Assembly: GCF_026745355.1 (NCBI RefSeq) | Contig: NC_079208.1 | Span: 54,821,276-54,885,275 of the forward strand | Reading direction: 5' to 3' | From: Beta vulgaris subsp. vulgaris | Lineage: Eukaryota > Streptophyta > Magnoliopsida > Caryophyllales > Amaranthaceae | Length of the DNA: 64,000 nucleotides | Part shown: piece after piece, positions 1-12,042 of the stretch | Position numbering within the stretch: the stretch's first letter is position 1 | Layout of the letters: every line of letters begins with the position of its first letter | Notes under the pieces: model-generated | The model's database searches: none | The model's input: the letters and a program-made list of their open reading frames with translations, nothing else | Told to the model about the DNA's origin: nothing | Translations under genes and position numbers: made by a program

Positions 1-624
1 CCTAATGTTGCGCCTGCATGCCACACAAAAAATTTCACATCATCAACAATGATAATGTCAAAATATTAATCCCAAAGCAATAAATCAGCTGCATGAACAA
101 AAAAAGTTACGTGTAATGTAAATTATGTTACTCCATTGCATGGTATAATCTCTCCGTTCTAAATATAAGTGAAACATTTTTCTTTTTTATATGAAATCTT
201 TTTAAAAGAAGTGTTTCACTTATTTCAGAACAGAAGAAGGATATTAATCAAAGTATATATTAGTATTAGTAAGATTAAAGTAGGTATAACGTTTAATTGA
301 TTAAGTCATTAAGAGCCTGTTTTCTTCGGCATAAAAGAGCTGAACTGAACTGAGTAATATTTACTTACCTACGGTAAACTCGAAAACAACTACGACAGTT
401 ATAACAGCCCACATAGCGGAGACACCAAAACCATCATAGAGAGGTTGGAAATAGTAAAACAAGGAAACAACTGTGATTGCAAAGCCAACTTTTAAGGCAT
501 GGAAAATCCTTCTAGGATCATCTTTTCCTAATTTTTTGGCCTCAAGGGCAAAGTTGACAATATTATCCTTTAATCTCTTAAACAAAGACATTACATATTG
601 GCATGCTCGGCTAAACCAACCCAT
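1..624 (-). CDS. ALMT malate channel gene A, 5' end only (partial)
   Basis: This is the N-terminal part of an aluminium-activated malate transporter (ALMT), a plant anion channel of the plasma membrane or tonoplast. Exon 1 (624 down to 369) encodes about 85 residues: a short basic cytosolic leader, then [19 protein letters not shown] and [16 protein letters not shown], the first membrane segments of the family. The donor follows GTAG at 369/368. The acceptor TGCAG ends at 14, and exon 2 (13 down to 1) resumes in phase with Gly-Ala-Thr-Leu, the conserved GATLxKG motif, before the window ends. The start is the first ATG of the open frame, matching the short family N terminus. The exon is very similar to that of the ALMT gene at 52.2-57.6 kb, same strand. 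Family assignment is secure; the functional state cannot be judged from this piece. Confidence 0.9.
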
Positions 625-1660
625 ATTCTCACTATTTTGATATGAAATGACAATATTAGACTCGATTTTGATCGTTTTGGCCTTTATTTTGCTGCTTCTC
701 GATATTTTTTAGCAGATTTTTTTTTTTTGAGAAGATGAGCACGAGATCAGTGGAAGGCAAGCAACAGAAGCACTATGTCACCTGTATTTATAGGGTATAT
801 AATGGAATGAAATATGAATTAAATAAAGAAAAGGATGAGTTTTTAAATATGAGATGAACTTAGTGGTGTCGTTTTGAAAAGTTAAAAGCGTGTGCAAATG
901 GTGTATCTTACAAACTGAGGGAGGAGAGAGAGTGTGCATGAATTGAATTGAATTGAGAGGTGAGTGGTGTGCCCACTGTCGTGCCAAGAATGGTGACTGC
1001 TGCTGCTAATCAGCACTTAGCTGCAGTGGGAGGAGACGAAATTAAAGTTGGCTTAGTAGTTTATTAGGAGTAATCAATAGCGTTGTAATATATTTGTACG
1101 TGCACAACCAATTAAAACCTATCAACCAGTAGAAATTTTTTACTACTTCCTTCAAAGCGTGGATTATGGACTAAGGTGCACAATGCTCATGGTGCACCCA
1201 AAAAGAACATATAATTAATATAAAAGAACACGAACATTTTTCAACAACTTTTCTAGTTTTGAAAAGGACACACGGCTTAAAATTAAAGAACGTGTAAATC
1301 TATATTTATAAAAGAACAAATGTTATAATGAAAAGAACATATAATAAATGAACATCTACACTTAAGGTAAAAGAACATATACCTTTTAAATTTAAATATA
1401 CATTGAGACGGATCCAACAACATATCAATATATCATATAGCAACGTACGGTTGATTTTATCCAAAACTAAAAAAAAATGCATGGTCAAATATAGTAAGTG
1501 AATAGTGCAATTTTAAAAGTGTAACATTTATTTTGTTACGGAAAAAGCATATTTTATTAGTGCAATATATGTTAATATATTTAATCTCCTTATCTAGAAT
1601 CATGTACTTATGTAAAGTAGTTGATTATGGTAAGTAGGATTGTATGAACTCTTGGTTAAC
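625..1660. other. Intergenic DNA upstream of ALMT gene A
   Basis: Apart from the TATA-like motif at 785 no gene is visible. At 1168-1200 there is a short segment, GCTCATGGTGCACCC with a mirrored GGTGCAC nearby, that resembles the repeat at 59.54 kb. The rest is AT-rich and shows no coding pattern. Confidence 0.5.
785..792 (-). promoter_or_regulatory. Candidate TATA box of ALMT gene A
   Basis: Read on the minus strand this is TATAAATA in the context CCCTATAAATACAGG. It lies about 160 bp upstream of the ALMT exon 1 ATG, which would put transcription start near 755 and leave a 5' UTR of about 130 nt. Inferred from motif and position only. Confidence 0.45.
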
Positions 1661-1663
1661 ATA

Positions 1664-1700
1664 CTAGTTTTCTATGCACACGATGCGTGCGTCGATTGTT
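1664..1700 (-). mobile_element. Helitron 3' terminus (5' end not located)
   Basis: On the minus strand the sequence holds a short hairpin (GCACGCATCGTGTGC), an AT-rich spacer and then CTAG followed by T, the 3' end of a plant Helitron. The same hairpin design (GCACGCATCGCGTGC then CTAG) ends the complete Helitron at 7433. The matching 5' TC terminus of this copy was not recognised, so its length is unknown. Confidence 0.55.
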
Positions 1701-1983
1701 TGGGTCTATTCTTAATAAAGTTCATCAAAAATAATTATAGAAGTGTGATTTATAATTATTGTTATACAAAATACTGTGTAATCTATAAAGTTTTTAGAAA
1801 TTGAGATAAATATTTAGAGGTAAAGTTTTGTAGTCAAATTAAATTTGTAATTTTTTTTATTGAGTAACCATTTTTCTCATTATGTCAAGTTACTTTGGTA
1901 ATGCTTATTTAGTTTATTGAAATTTTTGACCCTTTTTAAAACTAGGAAAGGATATAATTGTACAAAATCTAAATATTCAATTA

Positions 1984-1987
<4 letters not shown>

Positions 1988-2031
<44 letters not shown>
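1988..2031. repeat. (TA)n microsatellite
   Basis: Uninterrupted TA dinucleotide run of about 22 units. A similar shorter run lies at about 58396-58422. Confidence 0.95.
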
Positions 2032-2032
<1 letters not shown>

Positions 2033-2128
2033 CTAAGGATAAAAAAGACATTTCACTAATATATTTTTTATGTAGTCAACATATTCAAATTTATTTATAT
2101 CTAGAGTTCATGAGAAGGTTGCTAAGGC

Positions 2129-2815
2129 CATGTTTGGCACTAGCGTTTGAGGTAGCGGTTAGCGGTTTGACAAGATTAAAATACTACTTAAGAAAATTAT
2201 GAGTGTTTGGTAATGTAGTGGTTGTAGTAGCGGGTAGCAGCTGGAGTAGATTATGAGTAGCGGTTGTAGAACGTTACTACAAGTAACGTTTGAGATTTAG
2301 AGGTAGCGGTCTTGCAAATAAACACTATATATAGCATAAGTTAGAATTATTAATCAATGTTTTTTATTTCTTTTTTCTTTTATTGTTTATTAATAGTTTT
2401 ATTTTATGGCAATTCAATGTTTATTTTACAATAGCAAAGATGTAATTCAAAATATTTATTTTAAAGATAAGATATTTTACAAGTATTTTAGTAAAATTGG
2501 TAATATAAAATTTTTGAAGGTTGAATATTTTCTTAGATATATACATTTCTTTGAGCAGTTAAAAAGTTGTATACTCCTTTTTGTGTAACTTCTTTGAAAA
2601 AATAAATCTTGAATTTAACTATTGAACGAACATATGAAATTGTTATAGTTCATTTCATATTAGAATAAATGTCATTTATTGTCTTTCACAATTGTCAATA
2701 GCTACTTTTGTCAAATACTTCTAATTAAACAACTAATTTAATCGCTGACAGATACTAGTGGATAGGTAGCAGCTACCCTCAACAGCTACTAGAACCGCTA
2801 ATTTTGCCAAACATG
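2129..2815. mobile_element. MITE, GTTTGGCA-terminus family, copy 1
   Basis: Non-coding element of about 690 bp with terminal inverted repeats ATGTTTGGCA at the left and TGCCAAACAT at the right. GTAGCGG/TAGCGGTT motifs are clustered near the left end, with CCGCTA/AGCTAC motifs near the right. An internal hairpin AACGTTACTACAAGTAACGTT is conserved between copies. Two further copies lie at 12423 and 60472. No open frame resembles a transposase. The target-site duplication is not clear, so assignment between the hAT and PIF/Harbinger superfamilies is open. Confidence 0.75.
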
Positions 2816-4901
2816 TTCTTACTTTGCCACGTTATGTAACCGCTATAGCGCCACATAGAAAATCTTTGTTCACTATGATTTTTGAGATACAATTAGAATT
2901 CCTTTTTTTTTTCCATGGTACTAAGATTACTGTCTTACTTAAAACCAAAAAGTTAAATTTAGGGACTAACTATACAAGTCTACAAGACTATAAGTCCTTG
3001 AACGCATGCCAAATTAAGGGTACAATATACGTACGGACTTCTGTTGTCTGTTATGCTACGCGGTTTGGAATTTGGATCCATCTAATAGAGTTCCAACTTC
3101 CAAGAAAATTCTACCACATATTAGTTTGAGTGATCTCAAATTTTGTTTTAAATCTATGGTGAAACATCAGTCCACAAATCACAGTCTTTTAAGCGAAGAG
3201 GAAGAAGAGAAAAGGAAACGTAACACTTTCCTTCTTCCTAGTTAGTTCCTTCTGAAATGCAGACAAACGCCATTATTCCCGCAAAAATCCATCTTCACAT
3301 CTTAACAAATTTCAATATTACCTCCTTCACTTTGTGTTATCTGAAACAAATTACTCACTACACAATTTCTGTCTTCGTGGACTAGTGGTGGTGACTGGTG
3401 ACAAGAGTTGGAAGGGACGAGGTTGGAGCGGCTGGATGAGAGTGTCTGAGAATTAATTCAACCAAAAGATTATACCCAACACTAAAATATTCCACTTAGA
3501 TTTGACTAAATGAGAGATGGATGAAATTAAACTTTTATATTATCAGAGCATCCATTCAACCAAAAGTTTAAAATGATAGTTGAACGTTATAAATAGTTTT
3601 ATACTCCATTATTAGGGATGATCAAAGAAGAAAGTGGTAATGTGGTAATGGTAAACAAAAATTTCAATCATCTATTCAATTAAAATACCTTCCTTATCAC
3701 TTATCTTGAAATGAATTTTAAGTATCTTCCTATTTCACGTAGACGATAGAGCAGAGGCACCAACTAGATACAGTGGGCCAGTGGCGGATGTAGTGTATAA
3801 CATCATGGTGCACGTGCACCAACATAAAAAAAAAGAAAAATAAAATCTCACAACCAATTCACTCAAAAAAAACTCCCTTTTCTCATCACCTCTCGCGTTT
3901 TCTCCCTCTCTCTCATACAATCTCAAATCTCATTCACTTCCACTTGTTCCAACACGTGACGCGTCACCGCCTCACCGGAGTGGCAGCCTCAACGGCCCCC
4001 ACGAACTCCTGCTGGTTGCTTTGAATCGATGTTGTTGTCCTACTCAACGTTCGTGACTCGAACCTCCTGTCTGCAGTGGCGGATCCATGAATTTCCTAAT
4101 GGTGGTTTACCACAATTATCGTTCACTAAACTAAAATATTTTTTTAATAAAAAACACTGCAAAATAAATTTCAATCAAAAAGAAAAAAATATATAACCAA
4201 TGATAATAATACAAAATACAACCAAATAGTATTAGAAAAATCAAATATCCAAATAATACTACAAAATACAATCAAATAGTAAAAAATTAACTAAATCAAG
4301 ATATATCTCACCAAATGCAACATGCTGCCAATTTGTCGTAGTGTCATCTCACCAAAACCACAATTACAAATGTATTAATAATTAGGTCAATTATGCATTT
4401 TTGTAATCTAACATTTAATTTGTGCAAAACTAATATGAAATCTAACATATAATCAACAAAATCAGCATAACAGTGATACACCCAATGCAAACATAAATGG
4501 AGAAGGTTTGGAGAGCAATGTCCTCTATGGACGGTCGACGGACAGGCGGTGGACATTTTTGAGTCGTGACTAGGTACATATTTCTTCTTGATTTGTAGTG
4601 GCTTGTACTTATGTACTATTATGATATTTTCGAAAAAAGAATACGGTGCAACTATTTTGAAACGGGGAAGTATATATCTATCGTAAGACCAATTCAAACC
4701 AATTCTTTTTTGAATTCAAACCAATTCTTGCTTACAATATCAAAAGGTGGTTATGACTTATGACTATACACACTATAAACCTTCGCAGCACAACTGCTCC
4801 CTTAGGTCACGAACCTAAAACGACCACGGCCCAAGGCCCAATCATTCATATCTTCAACAAAAATATACTCACCAAATGAACTAGAAATAAAATAAGAATA
4901 A
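2816..4901. other. Gene-poor AT-rich stretch
   Basis: No coding gene recognised. Two starts of CAGTGGCGGAT type occur at about 3781 and 4075. They resemble the terminus of the non-autonomous hAT element at 45979, but no matching right ends were found, so they may be truncated relics. Short open frames here have no recognisable content. Confidence 0.45.
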
Positions 4902-5133
4902 GAGCACATTTGCAATCAGGTGAAGATTACTATCAAGATACTACCAAAGTCTTGCAATAATTTTCGCCAGATAAGGTGATGGGTCCCACTCCTACGCCTG
5001 ATCATCTTTTCACTCATCCCATATCATTTTTTTTCCAATCACCACTCAGTCTTTTTCTCGCTCATTATTAAGAGCACCTTTTTAAGATCAAGTACTTGAT
5101 CTTATTTTTTTCCATGCATCATTAAGGATGCTC
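4902..5133. mobile_element. Small MITE with TAA target duplication
   Basis: 232 bp non-coding element starting GAGCACATTTGCAATC and ending GGATGCTC, so the first bases form an imperfect inverted pair (GAGCA/GGATGCTC). It is flanked on both sides by TAA, as expected for PIF/Harbinger-type insertions. Confidence 0.55.
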
Positions 5134-5816
5134 TAAAGAGCGTAAGATAGAGAAATCTAGAGTAGGTAATAATGTAAACTTAAAAGTAGGCATGTTATGT
5201 TGGAGTAAATCTGGTTCAATATAAATGATCTCAATTTGTTGAATTTTTTTTAATACCAGTAGGAGACAAAAACCTTTGCAACCAAAACGATATAAAAACT
5301 AAAGGTTAAAAGATGTTGGGCTATAAGCCTATAATCATATCATATAAGATGATCAGAATATGTTGCCTAATATTCTTATATTATGCTATAGAGGTTTTTA
5401 TTGTATGAAAGTATAATAAGGTGGCCTTCTACATAGTGGATTCAGTATCATATAAGATGAGAATGTTTCCTGATCCAGAATGTAGATGATAAACTAAGCA
5501 AACCATACCAACTAGACAATTACGTCCTAAAGCTCAAATTACCTAATTTTAACAAAACCCATCTAACAAGCATGAATACTAGTTGCATACAACAAAGTAT
5601 TCGCGCATACCTTAGTATAAGCAATGACAAATTCAACCATCGTAATCACATATCTAATCATATTATCACACAAGTCCCAACTAGTCCCAACTAAAAGTCT
5701 CGCATCTAATCTCCACCATATACACTAGCTAAGTAGTCGATGTCCAAATTTAGGAACCTAACATTAGCATTACAAGAGGCCTAAATCTTTTGCAAGAGCT
5801 CGAACTGACACTATAA

Positions 5817-6210
5817 GGACGTGTTCGGCAACAATAGATGTAGTAGTAGGCTAGTAGCTTTTAGTTGTTAGCTGTGTTGGTAGCTGTTAGTGGTTGGTGT
5901 GTAGCTGTTAGCTGTTAGCTATCCAAGTAGCGGTATAAGATATTGATGTTCAGTAAAAGAAGTTGTCAAAGTAGTTGTTTACAAATAATTGATTAAAAAC
6001 TCAAACAAAACTTTAATATATAATTCATGCACCACTAAAGCTACCCCAAAAGCTATAAATTATAGCTTTTCACAAACACTCCTAAAACACTACTTGTAAC
6101 ACTAAAAGCTACTTACACCACTGCCTTGCCAAACACTAGTATTTTTCTTAATTGTTTTGACCTAGTCAAGACACTAAAAGCTACTTAAAAAACTTGTGTC
6201 GAACACGCCC
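5817..6210. mobile_element. MITE with TIR GGACGTGTTCGGCA
   Basis: 394 bp element. Its left end GGACGTGTTCGGCA pairs with the right end TGTCGAACACGCCC, and both sides carry TAA, a PIF/Harbinger-type target duplication. The interior has TAGCTGTTAGCTG motifs near the left and AGCTACTT motifs near the right, so subterminal regions also pair. No coding capacity. Confidence 0.65.
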
Positions 6211-6376
6211 TAAAGCTAGAATCCAAGCTGCTATGCCGAAGAATGTCAGTTTCCAAGACAAAGATTGGCTCAATAGTTTGTAATTTTGAGTGTTTTTTTT
6301 TGTTTCTAGATGTTTTCTTGTATGTGCAGTGCCAAGTAGTTTTGTCGTGAACCTATCAACTTCTGATTATGTACTA

Positions 6377-6720
6377 CTTTCTCAGTCCCAAAATATAGTT
6401 CTCATTTCCCTTTTTTCACAGTAATTTATGCAAGTAGAATCTAAGAGAGATAGTAAAGATTTTTTGTTTATTTCAATAAATGTTGTATGGAAAAAGATGA
6501 TTTTAGGACAGAGAATGGAGAATAGTTGGTGAAAGAGCGTTAATTGTAACATTTTGGTTGAATAAACAAAGGAAAAAACAAAATTCAAGAAGCAAATAAA
6601 TGATGGGACACGGTTTTTCTAGACAAATTACGGAAAAATGTGGAACTAAATATGGAAATGGGAACTAAATTTTGGGACACCCAAAATGGAAATGAGAATT
6701 ATATTTTAGGACGGAGGGAG
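6377..6720. mobile_element. Stowaway (Tc1/mariner) MITE
   Basis: 344 bp element. The left terminus CTTTCTCAGTCCCAAAATAT pairs with the right terminus ATATTTTAGGACGGAGGGAG, the classic plant Stowaway end. TA dinucleotides flank both sides. No open frame of interest. Confidence 0.75.
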
Positions 6721-6809
6721 TAGTATTCTATACAAAAAATTTTATTAATGAAATCCTTACTTGATCATATCATTAAAAAAGAAAATTAGCATGACAACCT
6801 AGAATTATA

Positions 6810-7067
6810 CTACCTCTGTTTCTTTTTAATTGTTAGACTTACACTTTTCACGCATGCCGATGCACTACTTTGAGCCTTTATATCTCTAATTTTGTATTTG
6901 TAAAAAATATAAAAACTACATATTAATAAAATACATACTAATACGAATCTAACAAGATCCCACATGACTATGTTTTTATTCACGTATAAATCACAAACGA
7001 GGGTCAAAGTGCAATTTGTGAATAGTGTAAAATGTCAAAGTGTAACAATTAAAAAGAAACGGAGGTA
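6810..7067. mobile_element. Stowaway MITE
   Basis: About 258 bp with inverted ends CTACCTCTGTTTCTTTTTAA and TTAAAAAGAAACGGAGGTAG. TA lies at the borders. The ends extend into a longer pairing, TGTTAGACTTACAC with GTGTAACA near the other side. Non-coding. Confidence 0.7.
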
Positions 7068-7263
7068 GTAGTACGAAAGCAATTTACTCATGGCAGCTTC
7101 TCTTAATTAACTAAAAAGATTTTTTTTTCTCCTTTTACTTATTCATTGTTCTACTAAGTGTCTAATAGTTATAAACTTATAAAGACAAGACATGATAAAA
7201 ATAGGTTATACTTTTACAAATCATTGAAGCATGCCAATAAAAAATTAAAAGAAACACGCAATA

Positions 7264-7284
7264 TATTATGAAACGGAGGGAGTA
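7264..7284. mobile_element. Orphan Stowaway right end
   Basis: GAAACGGAGGGAGTAA matches the Stowaway terminal motif, but no partner end is evident on either side. Probably a truncated copy. Confidence 0.35.
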
Positions 7285-7432
7285 ATAAACCATCGAAAAC
7301 ATACTCAATTGAAACAAGACAAAAGAAGATTTCAAGGAGTGCAAAAACACAACATAGACATATAAATTGAAGAAAACCGCGTTAGCATATATACAATAAC
7401 TCTTTCTCTTCTTCTTCCTCTAATTCTCTATA

Positions 7433-8590
7433 CTAGCAATTTACGCACGCGATGCGTGCCTCATTTTTTTAAAACATAAATTTTACCCTTTTTAGGCATT
7501 AGAAAGGGTAAAATTTGATCCATGATCCCAAAATTGTAACCGAAAAGTATAAACTAAATTCAGTTTCTTTTTCCTTGTCTAAATTCTAAATTCTGTTTTC
7601 ACACATTGATATTTAAAATTTTCATCATTTTAAATTTTGTCCTTTTCTAAATTTTAACACTTCGAGCTTCAATTATATTTAAAATGAAATTTTAAATTAT
7701 TCATACACAATTTGATATTGGAATTTTTTTTAGAAAAACAAAAATTGTTTCTTTTCGCAAATTAATGTAGTTTTTTTTTTCTGAAAATGGATTTTTGCAA
7801 AAATTGTTCGTAAAAGGTTTGATATTGTTTTGTTTTTCAAAATTTATTTCTGAACATGGATTTTTTGAAAAAGTTTTGGGCAAAAATTTTAATATTGGCA
7901 TTTTTTTTAGAAAAAACAAAATATGTTTTATATGAAAATGAATTATATTTAAGTCTGATTATATAAAAGCCCTTTTGAACTCATTGCTATCATCTCCATT
8001 TTTTTTAACTACATAACAGTCAAGTAAGTTGTTATTGTTCTTTTAACTACATAACAGTCAAGTAAGTTGTTATTGTTTATTTCAACTAATGTGAAATAAT
8101 TTTGAAGGTTAAAAGAATTATGTACCTTTTTGGAAATTTGCAAAATGTCGATGGATGAATGTGTGATATCGCCGTCAAAATCTTATGTTTTTATCAAATT
8201 TGTGTTTATTGGTTACTTTTGTGAGTATGTAGTTATGAATGGTTCTTGAGAATAGTTATAAGTAAATTTTTGTAAATGTTTTCGTATGTATTGACGTTCT
8301 AGGTTATTAGTTTTAGTTTGTATGTTAATTTTAAGTTTTAATAAAGTTTCCTGATTATTTGAGTGATTTGCGTGATTTTTATAACGTGATTTTCTCAATT
8401 GTATGAGTGATTCGTAAAGTTTCTTCTTTTAAGTGATTTGTGAGTGAGTGTTATAAATTAATTTTTTGTAGTTTTCTTTGAGTGTCGATTTTGATTTTGA
8501 CATTCCTTCTATAATTTAGAAAATGAAGAGGGCAAAATAGGCATTTCAAAAAAGGACACAATTGCTCCCCCTTCCCTTATATAATAGAGA
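7433..8590 (-). mobile_element. Non-autonomous Helitron, complete
   Basis: On the minus strand it begins TCTCTATTATATAAGGGAAG directly after an A. It ends with the hairpin GCACGCATCGCGTGC, the spacer GTAAATTG and CTAG before a T. TC start, hairpin, CTAG end and insertion between A and T are the diagnostic features of Helitrons, which move by rolling-circle replication. At 1158 bp it has no Rep/helicase ORF, so it needs a helper. Inside, a 39 bp direct duplication covers about 8003-8080 (AACTACATAACAGTCAAG twice), and the left part has repeated TTTTTGCAAAA/TTTTCAAAA-like blocks. Confidence 0.75.
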
Positions 8591-8939
8591 TTATCCCAAT
8601 CTCCATTAAACATGCAAACAGACTTCCTGTTATCAATTTAGGCATATTTATGAATTTGCACTAGTATTATAAAATTCACCCAACAAAAAAAACATAAAAA
8701 AAACCCACAATTTCTTATCAAAGCAATTGTATCAATTTTCTTAAAATATCGAGAACTACACCAACATTATACAGAGATTACTAACCTTGTTGTAGTTAAT
8801 TCCCAAGCGAATCATATATGTTTCTGAAGACCTCAAAACCAACGACTAACCTTGTTCTTGTTGTGAGTCTCTACAACTTCCGGAATTTGCAAGCATTTTC
8901 TTTTCAATATTAGCATGTTTAAGGCCACGGCTAACATTT
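8591..8939. other. No recognised content
   Basis: AT-rich sequence without recognisable gene, terminal repeat or tandem array. Confidence 0.4.
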
Positions 8940-10165
8940 TTTAGTCACAGCTTATTTAGTACCCATTCTACACATCAGAATGGATGATGTTGGTGAACCC
9001 GAATTCGAAACTCATGTTAATCTTTCTTTTGACTATACTTGCACCTTTGGGGTTGGCAATGGGTCTGTGATCACTAGCATGAATCTTGATAGTGCTGTAA
9101 TACTCTCGAATTCGGTATGATTCAGCTGGGCTATCTTGAAAGCTAAATAAACCGAAGTTTGTGAAGTTGGAGCTTAGACCATATAACTGATACGATTCTA
9201 GACATGACTTAGAAGTAGAGATTACATTGATGTCTGATAGAATTTGTGGCGCACACGGAAGTTTTGATGGACCCAAATAGTATCATAAAATTGTATTTTC
9301 ATTGATAATTAAGTTGTACAAGTGTGTTTGTGAGAGCTCATGTCTGTCATTTATCTCATTGGTAGAACTCTTTGTTTCTACCTTTCCTAATGTCTTGTGT
9401 GGAGCTCACTTGTTTGGCTCCCTCTCATTTTTTTTCTCCCCCTTAACTCATACACATACAACATATTTATAGTTATTGTACCTTAGTTTCTAGATTTTTC
9501 TAGACCTTGATATTTCTAACACACACTCAAATATTCTAAACTTAGATTTTTTTTACATGGATATTTTACAAGATTTTTCTAGACAAATCTAAGACATGCA
9601 TATAAGATTTTTCCTTACATTACATGACCTATCTAGAATTTTCTAGATTAACTTTCATCAAATACTGTACATATCATTGGCAAGAAGACCAATTTTACAT
9701 CTTTGGATGAGACAAGAGCCGATTCTGTTTATACCAATGGAAGCTTGAACTTATGGTGTACTTTCTTGGGTGGATTTCTTAGACAGGCGCACCAATTCCA
9801 CGCATTGAAGCTCTTTGACAGGCGCACCAAAGATGTAGAACTGGGTCTTCATGCCAATAATAGTAGACATCAATAGATCTACTTCTAGGTCACATCAAGA
9901 ATCATATTCGTTATATTGTCTAAACTCCAACAGTCCAACTTAACAAACTTGGGTTAAAGCTTGCAAGAATAACCAGTTGAATCGTTCCTAATTCGAGATT
10001 ATTGCAACGCACTATCAAGATTTATGCTGGTGATCTGATCACAGCACCATTGCCAAGACCGAAGGTGCAAGTATAGTCAAAAAGAAAGAGTGCGAGTAAC
10101 ATGAGTTTCGAATTTAGGTTACCAACATCATCTATTCTGATGTGTAATAATATGGGTACTAATAA
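8940..10165. repeat. Inverted pair of ~250-300 bp segments with degenerate coding look
   Basis: The segment at about 8940-9210 recurs as its reverse complement at about 9880-10165. Both carry the equivalent of GTACCCAT, CACATCAGAAT, GATGATGTTGGT, GAAACTCATGTTA and GACTATACTTGCACCTT. The left copy has a minus-strand open frame of about 100 codons (9276 down to 8968) ending near TNIIHSDV. The right copy is broken by stops and indels. I do not recognise the protein. Between the copies (about 9460-9670) lies AT-rich DNA with repeated TTTTCTAGA motifs. The pair may be remains of duplicated gene fragments or the ends of an unknown fold-back element. Confidence 0.55.
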
Positions 10166-10660
10166 GCAGGACTAAAAATATTAGCCATGGCCTCAAAGCT
10201 TGCTGATGAAAGAACGTGCTTGAAAATTGAGGAGATTTCAAAGAAGCCTCTCTCGTAGATGGGTTTCGTTTCTGTTTTTTTTTTTTTTTGTGTGAAGGAA
10301 GATTGGTTTAAACATGCAGCACGTACGGTTGGGAAGTTTCCTAAGAGTATAGTCATTGCCTCATTGGTTCATCCACTTCATCTAAGCTATAAATTATGAG
10401 GAGAGAAGGCATAAAAAGCAATAAAAAAAAGAGAGAATTTGTCTTGTAAGAGACTGCCTACATTTAAACTAAAAATAGGCAATAATAGTAATAAAGATGA
10501 AAGGTGAATTTGAAGAGAGAGAATAGTATGGGATTTGCGGAAGGGGAGGTGAGAATCAACTCAGTAGCTCGTTTTTTAGCTTGGAATTTTTTTCGGTCCC
10601 TTCTATATTCTTTGATTTAGGAGAATGGTACTCATGTCACATGTGTAATTGGACTTCTTA
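10166..10660. other. No gene recognised
   Basis: At 10439-10490 the sequence TTGTCTTGTAAGAGACTGCC followed by AAATAGGCAATAATAGTAAT matches one arm of the fold-back element at 12043-12416, so a single arm relic is present. Otherwise AT-rich and featureless. Confidence 0.4.
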
Positions 10661-11499
10661 GAGCACGCATTCTTATCAATGAACCCAAAAAAATGGTTCA
10701 TCATTCTCTCTCATCTTTTCTCTCTCCTCCACATCATTCTCACAAACAATTTACAATTTTACTCTTAACCATGAACCCAAAAATAATGGTTCATCACTAT
10801 TTCTCATTCTTTTTTCCTACCCCACCACATTTTCTCTCTCTTTAAATAATTCTATGAAGTTGTATTAATTAATGTAAAACGACTTTACGCTAATTAATTG
10901 TAAGTAACTCTTATAATTATTAATTTATAAAAAATAATTTGAATCCATAATTATGAAAAAAAAATTCTGAAAGATTGTAAGTTAAAGCAAAATAATGTAA
11001 GGAAAGAAATGATAATAAGAAAAGAAGAGAAAAATGAAATTGTGAATAAAGTATAGCAAAATTGGTGTCTATTTATAGAGAATAAAAAAATATGAATTTT
11101 GGTATTTTTTTTTCAAATTGTATTTTTTGAATTATTAACGTTACAAAAATTGTAACGTTAATAATAACAGGACCAATAGAAACTAAACACTTGGCAAAAT
11201 TTGAGAGGACCGCAGGTATTGCTTTCCACATCAGCGCGCGTCAGTGAGTTGCTGCACTATTTCGTCCTTTGTGAGCTGCTCCAGCAAATCCTAGGGCGAC
11301 ATGTGGCAGTATTTTATTTTTTCTGGGTTTTCTTCCCCTTCCTTTGCCAGCGTGTAGCAATGATTCAATTTCATGAACCAATTCGGAAATCCGAATGGTT
11401 GGGCCTCGATTCAAGTGCCAACCATTCCCCAATTCATCATTAAGAAAAAAATTAATGGTTCAAGCTCATGAACCATTTTTTTCATCATTAAGAATGCTC
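10661..11499. mobile_element. 839 bp MITE with TTA target duplication
   Basis: Left end GAGCACGCATTCTTATCAAT pairs with the right end ATCATTAAGAATGCTC, and TTA sits outside both ends. ATGAACC and GGTTCAT motifs repeat near both termini, giving extended subterminal pairing. A local inverted repeat ATTAACGTTACAAAAATTGTAACGTTAAT lies near 11130-11165. The central part is less AT-rich but shows no credible coding content. PIF/Harbinger type by target duplication. Confidence 0.65.
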
Positions 11500-11689
11500 T
11501 TAGCTTGCACACCCAAAACAAGGGGTCTGGGTCGGATTTACAAATTTAATATCTAATTCTCTTTTATTCCGATTTGATTTTTGTGAAATCGAATTAGTAT
11601 TTTATTTGTTAGATTTAGATTGAATAAGTTTTCCCTCATATTGGCTCAGACTTGATCATCCATCAAATTTAGACTGTTACAAGAGTTTA

Positions 11690-11875
11690 CTTATCATACA
11701 CCCGGGTGTATAATGTGCATTGTACATCCAAGACTAATTTCTACTCACTTGCTCATTTGAAACTCTTATTTTTCATACATTTTACTAATTTGGATGATTT
11801 CGAATGAACAATGAGCAAAAAATAGCCTTGGGTATTTCATGTTCACAGTACACCTGAGTGTGTATGATAAAATTT
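11690..11875. repeat. Element bounded by CACCCGGGTGTA palindromes
   Basis: The start TCATACACCCGGGTGTATAA and the end CACCTGAGTGTGTATGA form an inverted pair about 180 bp apart, with GCTCATTTGAA and GAACAATGAGCA inside. A related arrangement occurs at 59544-59793. Possibly a small MITE family; target duplication not determined. Confidence 0.45.
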
Positions 11876-12042
11876 GTATTGTTATCACTTTAAGTGACAA
11901 ATTATAATTTTAGAAAACTCTTATACTATTTTATTTATTTGAATTACAGTAAAGAAAATGCCGGATTGTGTAAATCTCACTCTATTCATATTACAAAAAT
12001 TATCAAAAGAGACGATTTAATTTTATAAACTAGTCACTAAAT

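Noticed and set aside
2406..2588. Conserved 60-codon frame also found at 12680
   Set aside because: The conservation follows from MITE copies 1 and 2; the frame is AT-rich and lost in copy 3.
3781..4100. CAGTGGCGGAT motifs as ends of a hAT element
   Set aside because: Two starts in similar orientation but no opposite end or 8 bp duplication found.
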